Part shown: positions 7,468-15,581 of the stretch, piece by piece
How the letters are laid out: each line of letters begins with the position of its first letter
How positions within the stretch are numbered: the first letter of the stretch is position 1
From: Sphingomonas sp. PL-96
Lineage (GTDB): Bacteria; Pseudomonadota; Alphaproteobacteria; Sphingomonadales; Sphingomonadaceae
Reading direction: 5' to 3'
DNA: 64,000 nt
NCBI RefSeq assembly: GCF_020707215.1
Contig: NZ_JAJFET010000003.1
Location: 186,001 to 250,000, forward strand
Notes under the pieces: generated by a model
Databases searched by the model: none
Told to the model about the DNA's origin: nothing
The model's input: only the letters and a program-made list of their open reading frames with translations
Made by a program: the position numbers and the translations under genes

Positions 7468-9231
7468 TCAGTCCGCCCAGGCGGCGTCCTCGACATGAAG
7501 CTCGGCGGCCGGGCGGCTGCCCCAGTCGTCGATCTTGGCGCGGCCGGCGAGCCACAGCCGGCGGTGGGGCGGGGCACCGAGCAGCGCGGCCCCAAGCGGT
7601 GTGTCGGCCTGGCGGAATGCCACCGCCTTCAAGCTGCGGCCGTCGTCCCCGGCGACCGTCAGGCGGACATGGCCGTTGCCGACCGTGTCGGCGCGGATCA
7701 CGCGCACCGGGCCGGCCGCGACGCGCGGGGCGGGCCAGCCGACGCCATAGGGGCCGCCAACCTCCAGCGCCTCGACCAGCATCGGGTTGACGCCGCCGGG
7801 CGCCAGCACCGCGTCGAACAACAGCGCGCGCTCGCCCCGGGCGCGCTCGACGGCTTCGTTCAGATTCTCGTGGAGGAAGTCGGCGAGCGCCGGAATAGTC
7901 TCTTCCGACACGGTCACGCCCGCTGCCATGGCATGGCCGCCGCCGGCATGGAGCAGGCCGCTGTCCTTGGCCGACAGGATCGCCGCGCCCAGGTCGACGC
8001 CCGCGATCGAGCGGCCGGAGCCCTTGCCGACGCCATTCTCGTCGACCGCGATCACCAGAACCGGGCGGCCGAGCTTTTCCTTGAGGCGACCCGCGACGAT
8101 GCCGATCACGCCGGCATGCCAGCCGCGGCCGGAGACGACCGCCACCCCACGCTCGGTCTGGGTGGCGCAGCGCTCCTCTGCCTCGGCCTGGACGATGCCT
8201 TCGATGGCGCGGCGTTCTTCGTTGAGCCGGTCGAGCTCCTCGGCGATCGCGCGCGCCTCGTCGCGGTCCTGCGTCGTGAGCAGCCGAACGCCCAGATCGG
8301 AACGGCCGACACGCCCGCCGGCGTTGATCCTGGGACCCAGTGCAAAGCCGAGATCCGAGCAGGTCGGCGCCCGCGTCAGTCGCGACGCCTCGATCAAGGC
8401 GGCGAGCCCCGGGTTTCGGCGCTGCGCCATGACCTTGAGGCCCTGCGCCACGAATGCGCGGTTGAGCCCGCGCAGCTGTGCGACGTCCGCAACGGTGCCC
8501 AGCGCCACCAGGTCGAGCAGCTCGATCAGCTTGGGTTCCGGCCGGTTGGCGAACCAGCCGCGGGCACGCAGCGTGCGCAGCAGCGCCGCGCCGAGCAGGA
8601 AAGCGACGCCAACCGCGGCGAGATGCCCGTGCTCGGCGCCCTCGCGCTCGTCCATGCGGTTGGGGTTCACCAGTGCATGGGCGTAGGGCAGGGCGGCGGC
8701 GCATTTGTGGTGGTCCACCACCACCACGTCGACCGCAGCCTCGCGCGCGACGTCCAGCGCCTCGAACGCCTGGGCGCCGCAATCGACGGTGACAATCAGG
8801 CTCGCACCCTCTTGCTGGAGGCGCAGCAGCGCCGGACCGGAAGGACCATAGCCCTCGGTCATGCGGTCGGGGATGTAGGGGCGCGCTTCCAGACCCAGCT
8901 GGCGCAGCAGCAGGATCAGCAGCGCCGCAGAAGTCGCGCCGTCCACGTCATAATCGCCGAAGATCGCGACCTGCTCGCCGGCCTGCACGGCATCGGCCAG
9001 CCGGTCCGCGGCCTTGTCCATGTCGCGGAAGATCGACGGGTTCGGCATGAAGCCGCGGATGCTGGGCGTGCGGTGCGCCTCCAGCGCGTCACGCGAGCAG
9101 CCGCGTGCGAGCAGCAGCTGGGTGACCAGATCGTCGGGGGCGAAGCTCGCGTCGCACGGGTCGGCGGCAAGGCCGCGCCAGCGCCAGGGTTGCCCCAGGA
9201 TCGAGCGGTGAACGTTCAGTACGGGACGCAT
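7468..9231 (-). CDS. recJ: Single-stranded-DNA-specific exonuclease RecJ
   Basis: 587 residues, the usual length. The DHH phosphoesterase core is present: DYDVDG at 93-98 (metal ligands), TVDCGAQA near 150, and DHH at 173-175. The DHHA1 domain carries GGGHAMAAG at about 440, followed by a C-terminal OB-like region. RecJ degrades ssDNA 5' to 3' in recombinational and base-excision repair, with Mn2+/Mg2+. It stands alone between the Glu tRNA and the oxygenase gene, all on the minus strand. Confidence 0.96.
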   Translation of the reverse strand: MRPVLNVHRSILGQPWRWRGLAADPCDASFAPDDLVTQLLLARGCSRDALEAHRTPSIRGFMPNPSIFRDMDKAADRLADAVQAGEQVAIFGDYDVDGATSAALLILLLRQLGLEARPYIPDRMTEGYGPSGPALLRLQQEGASLIVTVDCGAQAFEALDVAREAAVDVVVVDHHKCAAALPYAHALVNPNRMDEREGAEHGHLAAVGVAFLLGAALLRTLRARGWFANRPEPKLIELLDLVALGTVADVAQLRGLNRAFVAQGLKVMAQRRNPGLAALIEASRLTRAPTCSDLGFALGPRINAGGRVGRSDLGVRLLTTQDRDEARAIAEELDRLNEERRAIEGIVQAEAEERCATQTERGVAVVSGRGWHAGVIGIVAGRLKEKLGRPVLVIAVDENGVGKGSGRSIAGVDLGAAILSAKDSGLLHAGGGHAMAAGVTVSEETIPALADFLHENLNEAVERARGERALLFDAVLAPGGVNPMLVEALEVGGPYGVGWPAPRVAAGPVRVIRADTVGNGHVRLTVAGDDGRSLKAVAFRQADTPLGAALLGAPPHRRLWLAGRAKIDDWGSRPAAELHVEDAAWAD

Positions 9232-9281
9232 GAAGGGCGCTTACGCCAACCGCGGCGCGAAGGAAATCGCTGGATGTTCCG

Positions 9282-9962
9282 TCACTTGACCCATGGGCGC
9301 TCGCGAAACCATTTGGTGATGATGTATTTGGTGCCGCGCATCACGGCCATGCCCTCGTGCAGGGTCAGCTTGTTGGGGCTGCCGTCGGGGTTCATGTTGT
9401 TCCAGGCGACGAGCTGGCCGGCATTGGGCTTGAAACGCACGCCCGCTTGAGGAAACCAGGTGGCGCCGCCCTGCTCGACGGTGTTGAGGAACACCATCGC
9501 GGTCCAGGTCCGCTGGCCGCCCTGCTGCTCCATGTCGGCCCAATAGGACTCGCCTTCATGGAAATAGTCGTGGTGGGCGCGGAACTGCTGGCCGGGCGCA
9601 TAGCGTTGGCCCTGCATGGTCTCGCCGAACTGGGGCTCGATGCCGAGCAGGTCGGCGATGCGTTCGTCCAGCGGCTGGATCTCGGGCGACCAGCGATCTA
9701 GGTCGCAGCTGTCGCTGGTGCGGAAGTTCGGGTCGTTCGACTGCGTGAGCAGGGTGGATCGCCGGCTGCCCGCGTCGATGGTGCGCATCAGCATCCCGCA
9801 TTCGTCCGCAGTCAGGAACTCCGGGTGGACGAACATCTGGGCCGCTTCGGTCCTGGCGGCGCGAACCTGTGGATTCGCACTCAGCCGCGCTGCGACGTTC
9901 GTGCCGAACGCGGCGCGGACCGCGGAAGGGGAGCCATGCGGACGGTTGGATTGCACCTTCAT
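9282..9962 (-). CDS. Prolyl 4-hydroxylase-like Fe(II)/2-oxoglutarate oxygenase
   Basis: 226 residues. The dioxygenase core carries the iron ligands His130-x-Asp132 (in RAHHDYF) and a distal His202 (LTLHEG), with Lys212 as a candidate 2-oxoglutarate contact. The segments YAPGQQF, TAMVFLNTVEQGGAT and FKPNAGQLVAWNN match the P4H alpha-subunit family. It would hydroxylate a protein Pro/Lys or a small molecule; the substrate is unknown. ATG at 9962 was chosen because the domain's helical N-terminus starts there; the longer frame overlaps the RcnB gene. Confidence 0.88.
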   Translation of the reverse strand: MKVQSNRPHGSPSAVRAAFGTNVAARLSANPQVRAARTEAAQMFVHPEFLTADECGMLMRTIDAGSRRSTLLTQSNDPNFRTSDSCDLDRWSPEIQPLDERIADLLGIEPQFGETMQGQRYAPGQQFRAHHDYFHEGESYWADMEQQGGQRTWTAMVFLNTVEQGGATWFPQAGVRFKPNAGQLVAWNNMNPDGSPNKLTLHEGMAVMRGTKYIITKWFRERPWVK

Positions 9963-10048
9963 GGCGCCGTTCCTTCGGACAAGGGGCGGGCGAAGGCAAG
10001 AGGGCCCGGCAGTCGCCTGCCGAGCCCCCGCCCGCAACCCGTGTCGGC

Positions 10049-10987
10049 TTACCAGAACAGGTCGTACACCGTGTCCACCACCTCGCCGGTTTCCAGGTCC
10101 ACCAGCAGCGCGTCGTTGTAGTAGCGCACCCAGCGGTACGGGCCATCGGCGGGCGGCAGGCGGTACGCATAGGGATCGTTGATCCAATAGCCCGAGCCGT
10201 ACAGCATCGACCCCAGCGTGAGCCCGATCGAGAAGCGCTGATAGCCATAGCCATAGCCATAGCCCGAAGGCGGATAGTAGCGCGGCAGCCGATAGACGTT
10301 GCGATTCGCCTGACGATAGCCGTTCCAGTCGTACCGTCGATCGCTGCGCCAGCTGCGGCTCCACGAGCGACGATCATCCCACGACTGCCGCTGGCGGGTA
10401 TCGTCGCGCCAGTTGCGATCGGCGAAGCTGCGGCGGCGATCGTCGCGGTCGCGCCAATCGCGATTGTCGTCGCGGCGCTGCCATTCGCGCTGGCCAGGGC
10501 GGCCACGCCCGTCGCGCTCAACGCGCCCTGCGCGATCACCCCAGTTCTGGCGATCGTTCCGCTCTACCTGGTCCGGGCGGCGCTCGCCCCGGTCGACACG
10601 ATCGCCGCCCTGCGAGTTCCGGTTCTCCCAGCCGCGACGGTCTTCGGCGCGCGCGTCGGGACGACGCTCGCCGCCCTGCCAGCGCTGGGGAGTGCCTCGA
10701 TCCGGTCGCGTCCAGCCTTCAGGTCGCTCGCGCCGCGCGCCCTGGGCCGGGCGGACGCGCTGGAAGTCCTGCTGCGGCGCACGTCCCTGCACCTGCGGGC
10801 GCTGGTTCTGATAGTCGCGCTGCGGCGCCTGCGGCGCCCGTTCCGGCCGCTGGCGCTGGGAGTCGCGCTGGGAACGGTTACCGTCCGCCGCTTCGCGCCG
10901 CGGACGCTCGCCGCGCTCCTGGGCCATGGCCGAGGCTGGCACCAGCGCACTGGCTGCCATCAATCCGATCAACAAGAACCTGATCAC
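10049..10987 (-). CDS. RcnB family periplasmic protein
   Basis: 312 residues from the GTG at 10987, which starts a signal peptide (VIRFLLIGLMAASAL...AMAQ). A long, low-complexity region rich in Arg, Gln, Asp and Trp (about 30-210) precedes the conserved C-terminal part with Tyr/Gly repeats, DPYAYRLPP, YRWVRYYNDALLVD and GEVVDTVYD. The tail is the RcnB signature; E. coli RcnB is a periplasmic protein in nickel/cobalt homeostasis, but sphingomonads carry many RcnB-like proteins of unknown role. No rcnA transporter is nearby. Confidence 0.85.
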   Translation of the reverse strand: MIRFLLIGLMAASALVPASAMAQERGERPRREAADGNRSQRDSQRQRPERAPQAPQRDYQNQRPQVQGRAPQQDFQRVRPAQGARRERPEGWTRPDRGTPQRWQGGERRPDARAEDRRGWENRNSQGGDRVDRGERRPDQVERNDRQNWGDRAGRVERDGRGRPGQREWQRRDDNRDWRDRDDRRRSFADRNWRDDTRQRQSWDDRRSWSRSWRSDRRYDWNGYRQANRNVYRLPRYYPPSGYGYGYGYQRFSIGLTLGSMLYGSGYWINDPYAYRLPPADGPYRWVRYYNDALLVDLETGEVVDTVYDLFW

Positions 10988-11089
10988 TGCCGTTCTCCCG
11001 AACCGGACCCACCGGTTTTCCAATGCTGGTCGGTGTACCGCCAATGCCATGAGCATTGGCTGAACTCGCGTGACAGCCGGCAGAAAGGT

Positions 11090-11626
11090 TCAGCGCGGGG
11101 TGAGGGCAGGAACTGCGCGTGCAGCTTCGTCGCGGTCGGTGCCGGGCTTGGGTGCCGCATCGACTACTTCGTCGCCGCGGGCCAGGCGGGCAGCGCGCCG
11201 CACCGCCTCCGCCAGCCGCGGCTGGATGCCGCACCGGCACAAATTGGTCAGCGCCTCGGCGATCTGCGCATCGGAAGGGTCGCGGTTCGACCGCAGCAGC
11301 GCGCTCGTCGCCATCACCAGCCCGGGGATGCAATAGCCGCACTGGCCGAGGTTGGTGGCGAGAAACGCCGCCTGAACCGGATGGCTGCGATCGCGCGACA
11401 GCCCCTCGATGGTCGTGACGAACGTCCCCTCCAGGCTGCCGATCGCCACCTGGCACGACCGCACCGCCTCGCCATCCACGTCCACCGTGCAGGCGCCGCA
11501 TTGGCCGACCCCGCAGCCGTATTTGGTACCAGTGAGGTTGGAGGCATCCCGTAGCGCCCAGAGCAGCGGAGTCTCCGGATCGAGCTGATATTCGACGGGC
11601 TGATTGTTGACGGTGAAGCGGGTCAT
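11090..11626 (-). CDS. [2Fe-2S] small subunit of a molybdenum hydroxylase (IorA/CoxS-like), orphan
   Basis: 178 residues. The N-terminal plant-type ferredoxin cluster is Cys38, Cys43, Cys46 and Cys58 (YGCGVGQCGAC); the second, helical cluster uses Cys96-x-x-Cys99 and Cys130-x-Cys132 (CGYC, CRC). All eight ligands are present. Such subunits pass electrons from a molybdopterin subunit, as in isoquinoline 1-oxidoreductase. The large subunit normally follows directly, but here the next gene on the strand is RcnB. The C-terminal 30 residues beyond the domain are Asp/Ala/Pro-rich. It diverges from the dioxygenase gene by 95 bp. Confidence 0.88.
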   Translation of the reverse strand: MTRFTVNNQPVEYQLDPETPLLWALRDASNLTGTKYGCGVGQCGACTVDVDGEAVRSCQVAIGSLEGTFVTTIEGLSRDRSHPVQAAFLATNLGQCGYCIPGLVMATSALLRSNRDPSDAQIAEALTNLCRCGIQPRLAEAVRRAARLARGDEVVDAAPKPGTDRDEAARAVPALTPR

Positions 11627-11721
11627 GCGTCCTGGTCATAGCCGAGCCGCGCTGCCCGTGAAACGGCGTGTTTCCGGCAGCGGCGTTGCAGGCTCGGCCC
11701 GTGCCGCGCAACATCTCTGCC

Positions 11722-12519
11722 ATGACCATGCCAAGCCTGTTCGTGCCGCACGGCGGCGGCCCCTGCTTCTTCCTGAACCCGGGGGCGGAGCCGGACCCGA
11801 TGTGGCGGCCGATGCGCGACTATCTTGCGGGAGTGGTCGCATCCCTGCCGGAGCGGCCGCGTGCGATCCTCCTGGTCTCCGGCCATTGGGAAGAGGAGCG
11901 GGTGACGCTGCATCATGGCGATGGTCAGCCGCTGCTGTACGACTATTACGGCTTTCCGGCCCACACTTATGCCCTGCAATGGCCCGCGCCCGGCGCCCCC
12001 GATGTAGCCGCGCGGGCAGCGGAACTGCTGGAGCAGGCGGGCTTTGAAACAGGCGCAGAGCACGGCCGCGGGTGGGACCATGGCGTCTTTATCCCGATGA
12101 TGGTCGCGGTGCCGGGCGCCGACATTCCGCTTGCGCAGATGTCGCTGCGCCAGTCGCTCGATCCGGCGGAACATCTGGCGATCGGACGCGCCCTGGCTCC
12201 GCTCCGAGACGAAGGCGTCCTGATCGTCGGTTCCGGCATGAGCTTCCACAATCTGCGGGAGCGGGGCGCGCGCGCCGCAGCGCCGTCCGCCACCTGGGAC
12301 GCGGCACTTGCCGAAGCGGCGACCGATCCGGACCCCGCTCGCCGTGCCGAGCGGCTGGCGGCATGGGAGGTGCTTCCCAACGCCCGCTACGCGCATCCGC
12401 GCGAAGAGCATCTGCTACCCTTGATGGTTGCTGTGGGCGCCGGCGGTGACGACCCGGCGCGGCTCGACTGGCGGGGCGAGGTGCTGGGGTGGGCCGTCTC
12501 CGCCTATCGCTTCGGCTGA
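11722..12519 (+). CDS. LigB-family extradiol dioxygenase (4,5-DOPA dioxygenase-like)
   Basis: 265 residues. Metal-binding positions typical of class III extradiol dioxygenases are visible: HGGGPCFFL near the N-terminus, SGHWEE about residue 52, GWDHG about 118, and SFHNLRE about 175. The family cleaves catecholic rings with Zn or Fe; E. coli YgiD acts on L-DOPA. The ATG at 11722 starts just before the first strand. A clear paralogue is encoded at 47860, sharing [21 protein letters not shown] and the YRFG/FRFG tail. Physiological substrate unknown. Confidence 0.88.
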   Translation: MTMPSLFVPHGGGPCFFLNPGAEPDPMWRPMRDYLAGVVASLPERPRAILLVSGHWEEERVTLHHGDGQPLLYDYYGFPAHTYALQWPAPGAPDVAARAAELLEQAGFETGAEHGRGWDHGVFIPMMVAVPGADIPLAQMSLRQSLDPAEHLAIGRALAPLRDEGVLIVGSGMSFHNLRERGARAAAPSATWDAALAEAATDPDPARRAERLAAWEVLPNARYAHPREEHLLPLMVAVGAGGDDPARLDWRGEVLGWAVSAYRFG

Positions 12520-12545
12520 GGCGAGGCGCGGGGGCGCCCGACGCC

Positions 12546-12570
12546 GCAACCCTGGCTGCTGCCGGCCGTT
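12546..12570 (+). promoter_or_regulatory. EcfG-type general stress promoter candidate
   Basis: GCAAC, 16 bp, then CGTT: one mismatch from the GGAAC-N16/17-CGTT motif of alphaproteobacterial EcfG sigma factors. It ends 28 bp before the ATG at 12598. Confidence 0.45.
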
Positions 12571-12597
12571 GGAGTGGCAGCAGACAGGAGTAACGTC

Positions 12598-12828
12598 ATG
12601 GCCAAGGACGACATCCGCATGCACGGCAACAACACGCCGGGCCTGGACACGAAGCGCGGGCACGAACGCCACGAGGATCCAGTCGCACCAGGCGACGCGA
12701 TCGGCACCGATGCTCCCGAGCCGCAGGAGGGCGACCAGCGCGACACCGAGGCCGCCGGCAGCACCTCCGACCGGCATCAGGACAGCGCGCTTGGCGGACA
12801 CACCGCGACCCGCTCTTCGGGCGCATGA
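12598..12828 (+). CDS. Small hydrophilic protein, unknown function
   Basis: 76 residues, no hydrophobic segment, rich in Asp, Glu, His, Gly and Thr (for example GHERHEDP and EPQEGDQRDTE), so probably intrinsically disordered. The ATG at 12598 has a CAGGAG ribosome-binding site. A stress-type promoter candidate lies just upstream, and the glucosidase gene starts 40 bp downstream, so all three genes to 15471 could be one transcript. It resembles in composition the protein at 43646, which also sits behind such a promoter. Confidence 0.65.
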   Translation: MAKDDIRMHGNNTPGLDTKRGHERHEDPVAPGDAIGTDAPEPQEGDQRDTEAAGSTSDRHQDSALGGHTATRSSGA

Positions 12829-12868
12829 TGCGTCGGCACGCGGAGCTGGCCTCGGCCAAGGGCAATTG

Positions 12869-14464
12869 ATGGCGGACGCGCGGCCGTGGTGGGAAGGCGG
12901 CACCATCTACCAGATCTACCCGCGCTCGTTTCAGGACAGCGACGGGGACGGCATCGGCGACCTGGCGGGGATCACCGCGCGGCTGGACTATCTGGTCGAG
13001 CTTGGCGTCGATGCGCTCTGGCTGTCGCCGATCTTCCCGTCGCCGATGGCCGACTTCGGCTATGATGTTGCCGACTATTGCGGCATCGACCCGCGGTTCG
13101 GAACGCTGGCCGAATTCGACGCGCTGCTGTCCGCCGCCCATGCCCGTGGGCTGAAGCTGCTGCTCGATTTCGTGCCCAACCACAGTTCCGACCAGCATCC
13201 CTGGTTCGTGGAGAGCCGCAGCAGCCGGGAGGCGGCCAGGCGCGACTGGTATATCTGGCGCGATCCGGCCCCGGACGGCGGCCCGCCCAACAACTGGATC
13301 AGCGACTTCGGCGGCCCCGCCTGGGAGTGGGACGAGGCGACCGGGCAGTATTACTCGCACGCGTTCCTGAAGGAGCAGCCAGACCTCAACTGGCGCAATC
13401 CGGAACTGCGCGCGGCGATGCTGGACGTGCTGCGCTTCTGGTTCGCGCGCGGCGTCGACGGCTTTCGCATCGATGTGCTGTGGCACATGATCAAGCACGC
13501 GGACTTCCCCGACAATCCGGTCAACCCGGACTATGTGCCGGGCACGGGCGAGAAGAACCGGGTGCTGCAGCTGCATTCGACCGACCAGCCCGAGGTGCAC
13601 GACCTTGCCGCAGACATGCGCATGATCGCGGACACGGCGGAAGGGGGCGAACGGCTGCTGATCGGCGAGATCTATCTGCCGGTCGAGCGGCTGATGACCT
13701 ATTATGGCACCGATCGTCCCGGGGTGCATCTCCCCTTCAACTTCCAGCTGATCGAGGCCGATTGGAACGCGGTCGAGCTCGCGCAGCGGATCGTCGACTA
13801 TGAGGCGGCGCTGCCACCCGGCGGCTGGCCCAATTGGGTGCTCGGCAACCATGACCGGTCTCGCGCCGCTACGCGGGTAGGGGAGGCGCAGGCGCGGGTT
13901 GCGGCGATGCTGCTGCTCACGCTGCGCGGCACGCCGACGCTGTACTATGGCGATGAACTCGGGCTGGCTGATGTGCCGATCCCGCCGGGCCAAGCGGTCG
14001 ATCCGCAGGAACTGCGCGAGCCCGGCCGCGGCCGCGATCCGGTGCGCACGCCGATGCCGTGGAACGATGGCGAGGGCGCGGGTTTCACCACCGGCAGGCC
14101 CTGGTTGCCGCTCAACCCGGATCACCGGACCCGCAACGTCGCTGCCCAGGATCAAGACCCAGCCTCCATGCTGACGCTCACGCGGCAGCTGCTGATGCTG
14201 CGCAAGAACCATGCAGCATTGTCGGTCGGCAGCTGGCATCTGATCGCCGCGGAAGGGAGCCTGCTGGCCTATGCGCGGCGCCATGGCGACACGCAGTTGC
14301 TGGTCGCCCTCAACCTGGGGGCCGCACCGGTTGAGATGGCGCTGCCGGCCTGGGCGGCGGGGTTTCGGCCGCTGTTGTCCACGCTGGCCGAACCCGCTGC
14401 CCCGAGCGGCGGGGTGCTATACCTGAGGGGGAATGAAGCAATGATCCTGGGACTTGCCGCCTGA
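12869..14464 (+). CDS. GH13 family alpha-glucosidase / alpha-amylase-type hydrolase
   Basis: 531 residues. The GH13 barrel is complete: YQIYPRSF at 14-21, DFVPNHSS at 100-107, nucleophile Asp202 in GFRIDVLWH, acid/base Glu267 in IGEIYLP, and transition-state Asp329 in LGNHDRSR. The DSDGDGIGDL segment near 23-32 is typical of oligo-1,6-/alpha-glucosidases. No signal peptide, so it acts in the cytoplasm, perhaps on maltose, isomaltose or trehalose-like sugars. The stop overlaps the next start (TGATG), showing tight coupling to the glycosyltransferase gene. The longer frame starting at 12428 overlaps other genes and is not used. Confidence 0.92.
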   Translation: MADARPWWEGGTIYQIYPRSFQDSDGDGIGDLAGITARLDYLVELGVDALWLSPIFPSPMADFGYDVADYCGIDPRFGTLAEFDALLSAAHARGLKLLLDFVPNHSSDQHPWFVESRSSREAARRDWYIWRDPAPDGGPPNNWISDFGGPAWEWDEATGQYYSHAFLKEQPDLNWRNPELRAAMLDVLRFWFARGVDGFRIDVLWHMIKHADFPDNPVNPDYVPGTGEKNRVLQLHSTDQPEVHDLAADMRMIADTAEGGERLLIGEIYLPVERLMTYYGTDRPGVHLPFNFQLIEADWNAVELAQRIVDYEAALPPGGWPNWVLGNHDRSRAATRVGEAQARVAAMLLLTLRGTPTLYYGDELGLADVPIPPGQAVDPQELREPGRGRDPVRTPMPWNDGEGAGFTTGRPWLPLNPDHRTRNVAAQDQDPASMLTLTRQLLMLRKNHAALSVGSWHLIAAEGSLLAYARRHGDTQLLVALNLGAAPVEMALPAWAAGFRPLLSTLAEPAAPSGGVLYLRGNEAMILGLAA

Positions 14465-15471
14465 TGCGGATCGCAATGCTGGCGCCGATCGCATGGCGAA
14501 CGCCACCACGGCACTATGGCCCCTGGGAACTGGTCACCAGCCTGCTGACCGAGGCGCTGGTCGCGCGCGGCATCGACGTGACGCTGTTCGCGACGCTGGA
14601 CTCGATCACCTCAGCCACACTCGCAGGGGTAGTGCCGGCGCCCTATTCGGAAGATCCGACCGTTGATGCCAAGGTCTGGGAGTTCCGCCACCTTGCGCAT
14701 CTGTTCGAGCGCGCCGGCGAGTTCGACCTGATCCACAACCAGGCGGACTTTCCCGCTCACGGCTTTTCCGGGCTGGTCGACACGCCGATGGTTACGACCA
14801 TCCACGGTTTCTCGTCCGACCGTATCCTGCCGATGTACGCGCCCTATCAGGATCGCGTGCATTATGTCGCGATCAGCGATGCGGACCGGCACCCGGGACT
14901 CCGCTATGCCGCGACGATCCACCACGGCATCCCGCTCGACGACTTCCCGTTCGATCCAGTGGGCAGCGAGGACCTGCTGTTCTTTGGGCGTATCCACCCG
15001 GACAAGGGCCCGCGCGAGGCCATCGAGGTCGCCCGCGCGGCCGGCCGCCGCCTGCACATGGCCGGCATCGTCCAGGATGAGCGCTACTGGCGGGAAGAGG
15101 TTGAGCCGGGTGTAGACGGGGCGAGGGTGATCCACCACGGAGCCGTCGGCGGTACCACCCGGACGGCGATGCTCGGCGGCGCGCGGGCGCTGCTCCACCT
15201 GATCGGTTTCGACGAACCCTTCGGATTGTCTGTGGTCGAGGCGATGGCTTGCGGCACGCCCGTGATCGCCTATCGGCGCGGCTCGATGGCAGAGTTGATC
15301 CAGCATGGTGTCACCGGCTTTATGGTCGACGACGTGGCTGGCGCTATCGACGCTGTGGGGCGGATTGAAGAGATCGACCGAGCCGCCTGCCGCGCGCGCG
15401 TGGCCACGCATTTCTCGGTGGAGCGCATGGCGGAGCGATACGAGGCGCTCTACCGTTCGATCCTCGGCTGA
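14464..15471 (+). CDS. Glycosyltransferase family 4
   Basis: 335 residues. The N-terminal Rossmann half starts MRIAMLAPIAWRTPP with GPWELVTSLLTEAL, and the C-terminal half has FFGRIHPDKGP and the EX7E motif in EPFGLSVVEAMACG, then YRRGSMAELI and GFMVDD. This is the layout of retaining GT4 (GT-B fold) enzymes that use nucleotide sugars. Acceptor unknown. It is translationally coupled to the upstream GH13 gene by a 1-bp overlap, suggesting joint work on one glucoside, for example synthesis and turnover of a compatible solute or storage glycoside. Confidence 0.9.
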   Translation: MRIAMLAPIAWRTPPRHYGPWELVTSLLTEALVARGIDVTLFATLDSITSATLAGVVPAPYSEDPTVDAKVWEFRHLAHLFERAGEFDLIHNQADFPAHGFSGLVDTPMVTTIHGFSSDRILPMYAPYQDRVHYVAISDADRHPGLRYAATIHHGIPLDDFPFDPVGSEDLLFFGRIHPDKGPREAIEVARAAGRRLHMAGIVQDERYWREEVEPGVDGARVIHHGAVGGTTRTAMLGGARALLHLIGFDEPFGLSVVEAMACGTPVIAYRRGSMAELIQHGVTGFMVDDVAGAIDAVGRIEEIDRAACRARVATHFSVERMAERYEALYRSILG

Positions 15472-15581
15472 GGCGTTCCGGGTGCAGTGCGGAAATAATT
15501 TGTCACGAACCCATAATCGCATCTTGTGATGATGTATCGTAGCCTTGTATGGGCTGCCTTCCGCTTGTGGGGAGGGTTTCA

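Noticed and set aside
7417..9450. 677-codon open frame on the plus strand
   Set aside because: It is exactly antisense to recJ, has Arg/Ala/Gly-rich composition and no domain; long antisense frames are expected in GC-rich genes.
12596..14284. 562-codon open frame on the minus strand
   Set aside because: Antisense to the GH13 gene with its intact catalytic residues.
15472..15581. Zur box upstream of the ZnuD-like receptor
   Set aside because: No convincing GTTATN-type palindrome could be read in the 110-bp gap; zinc regulation is left open.
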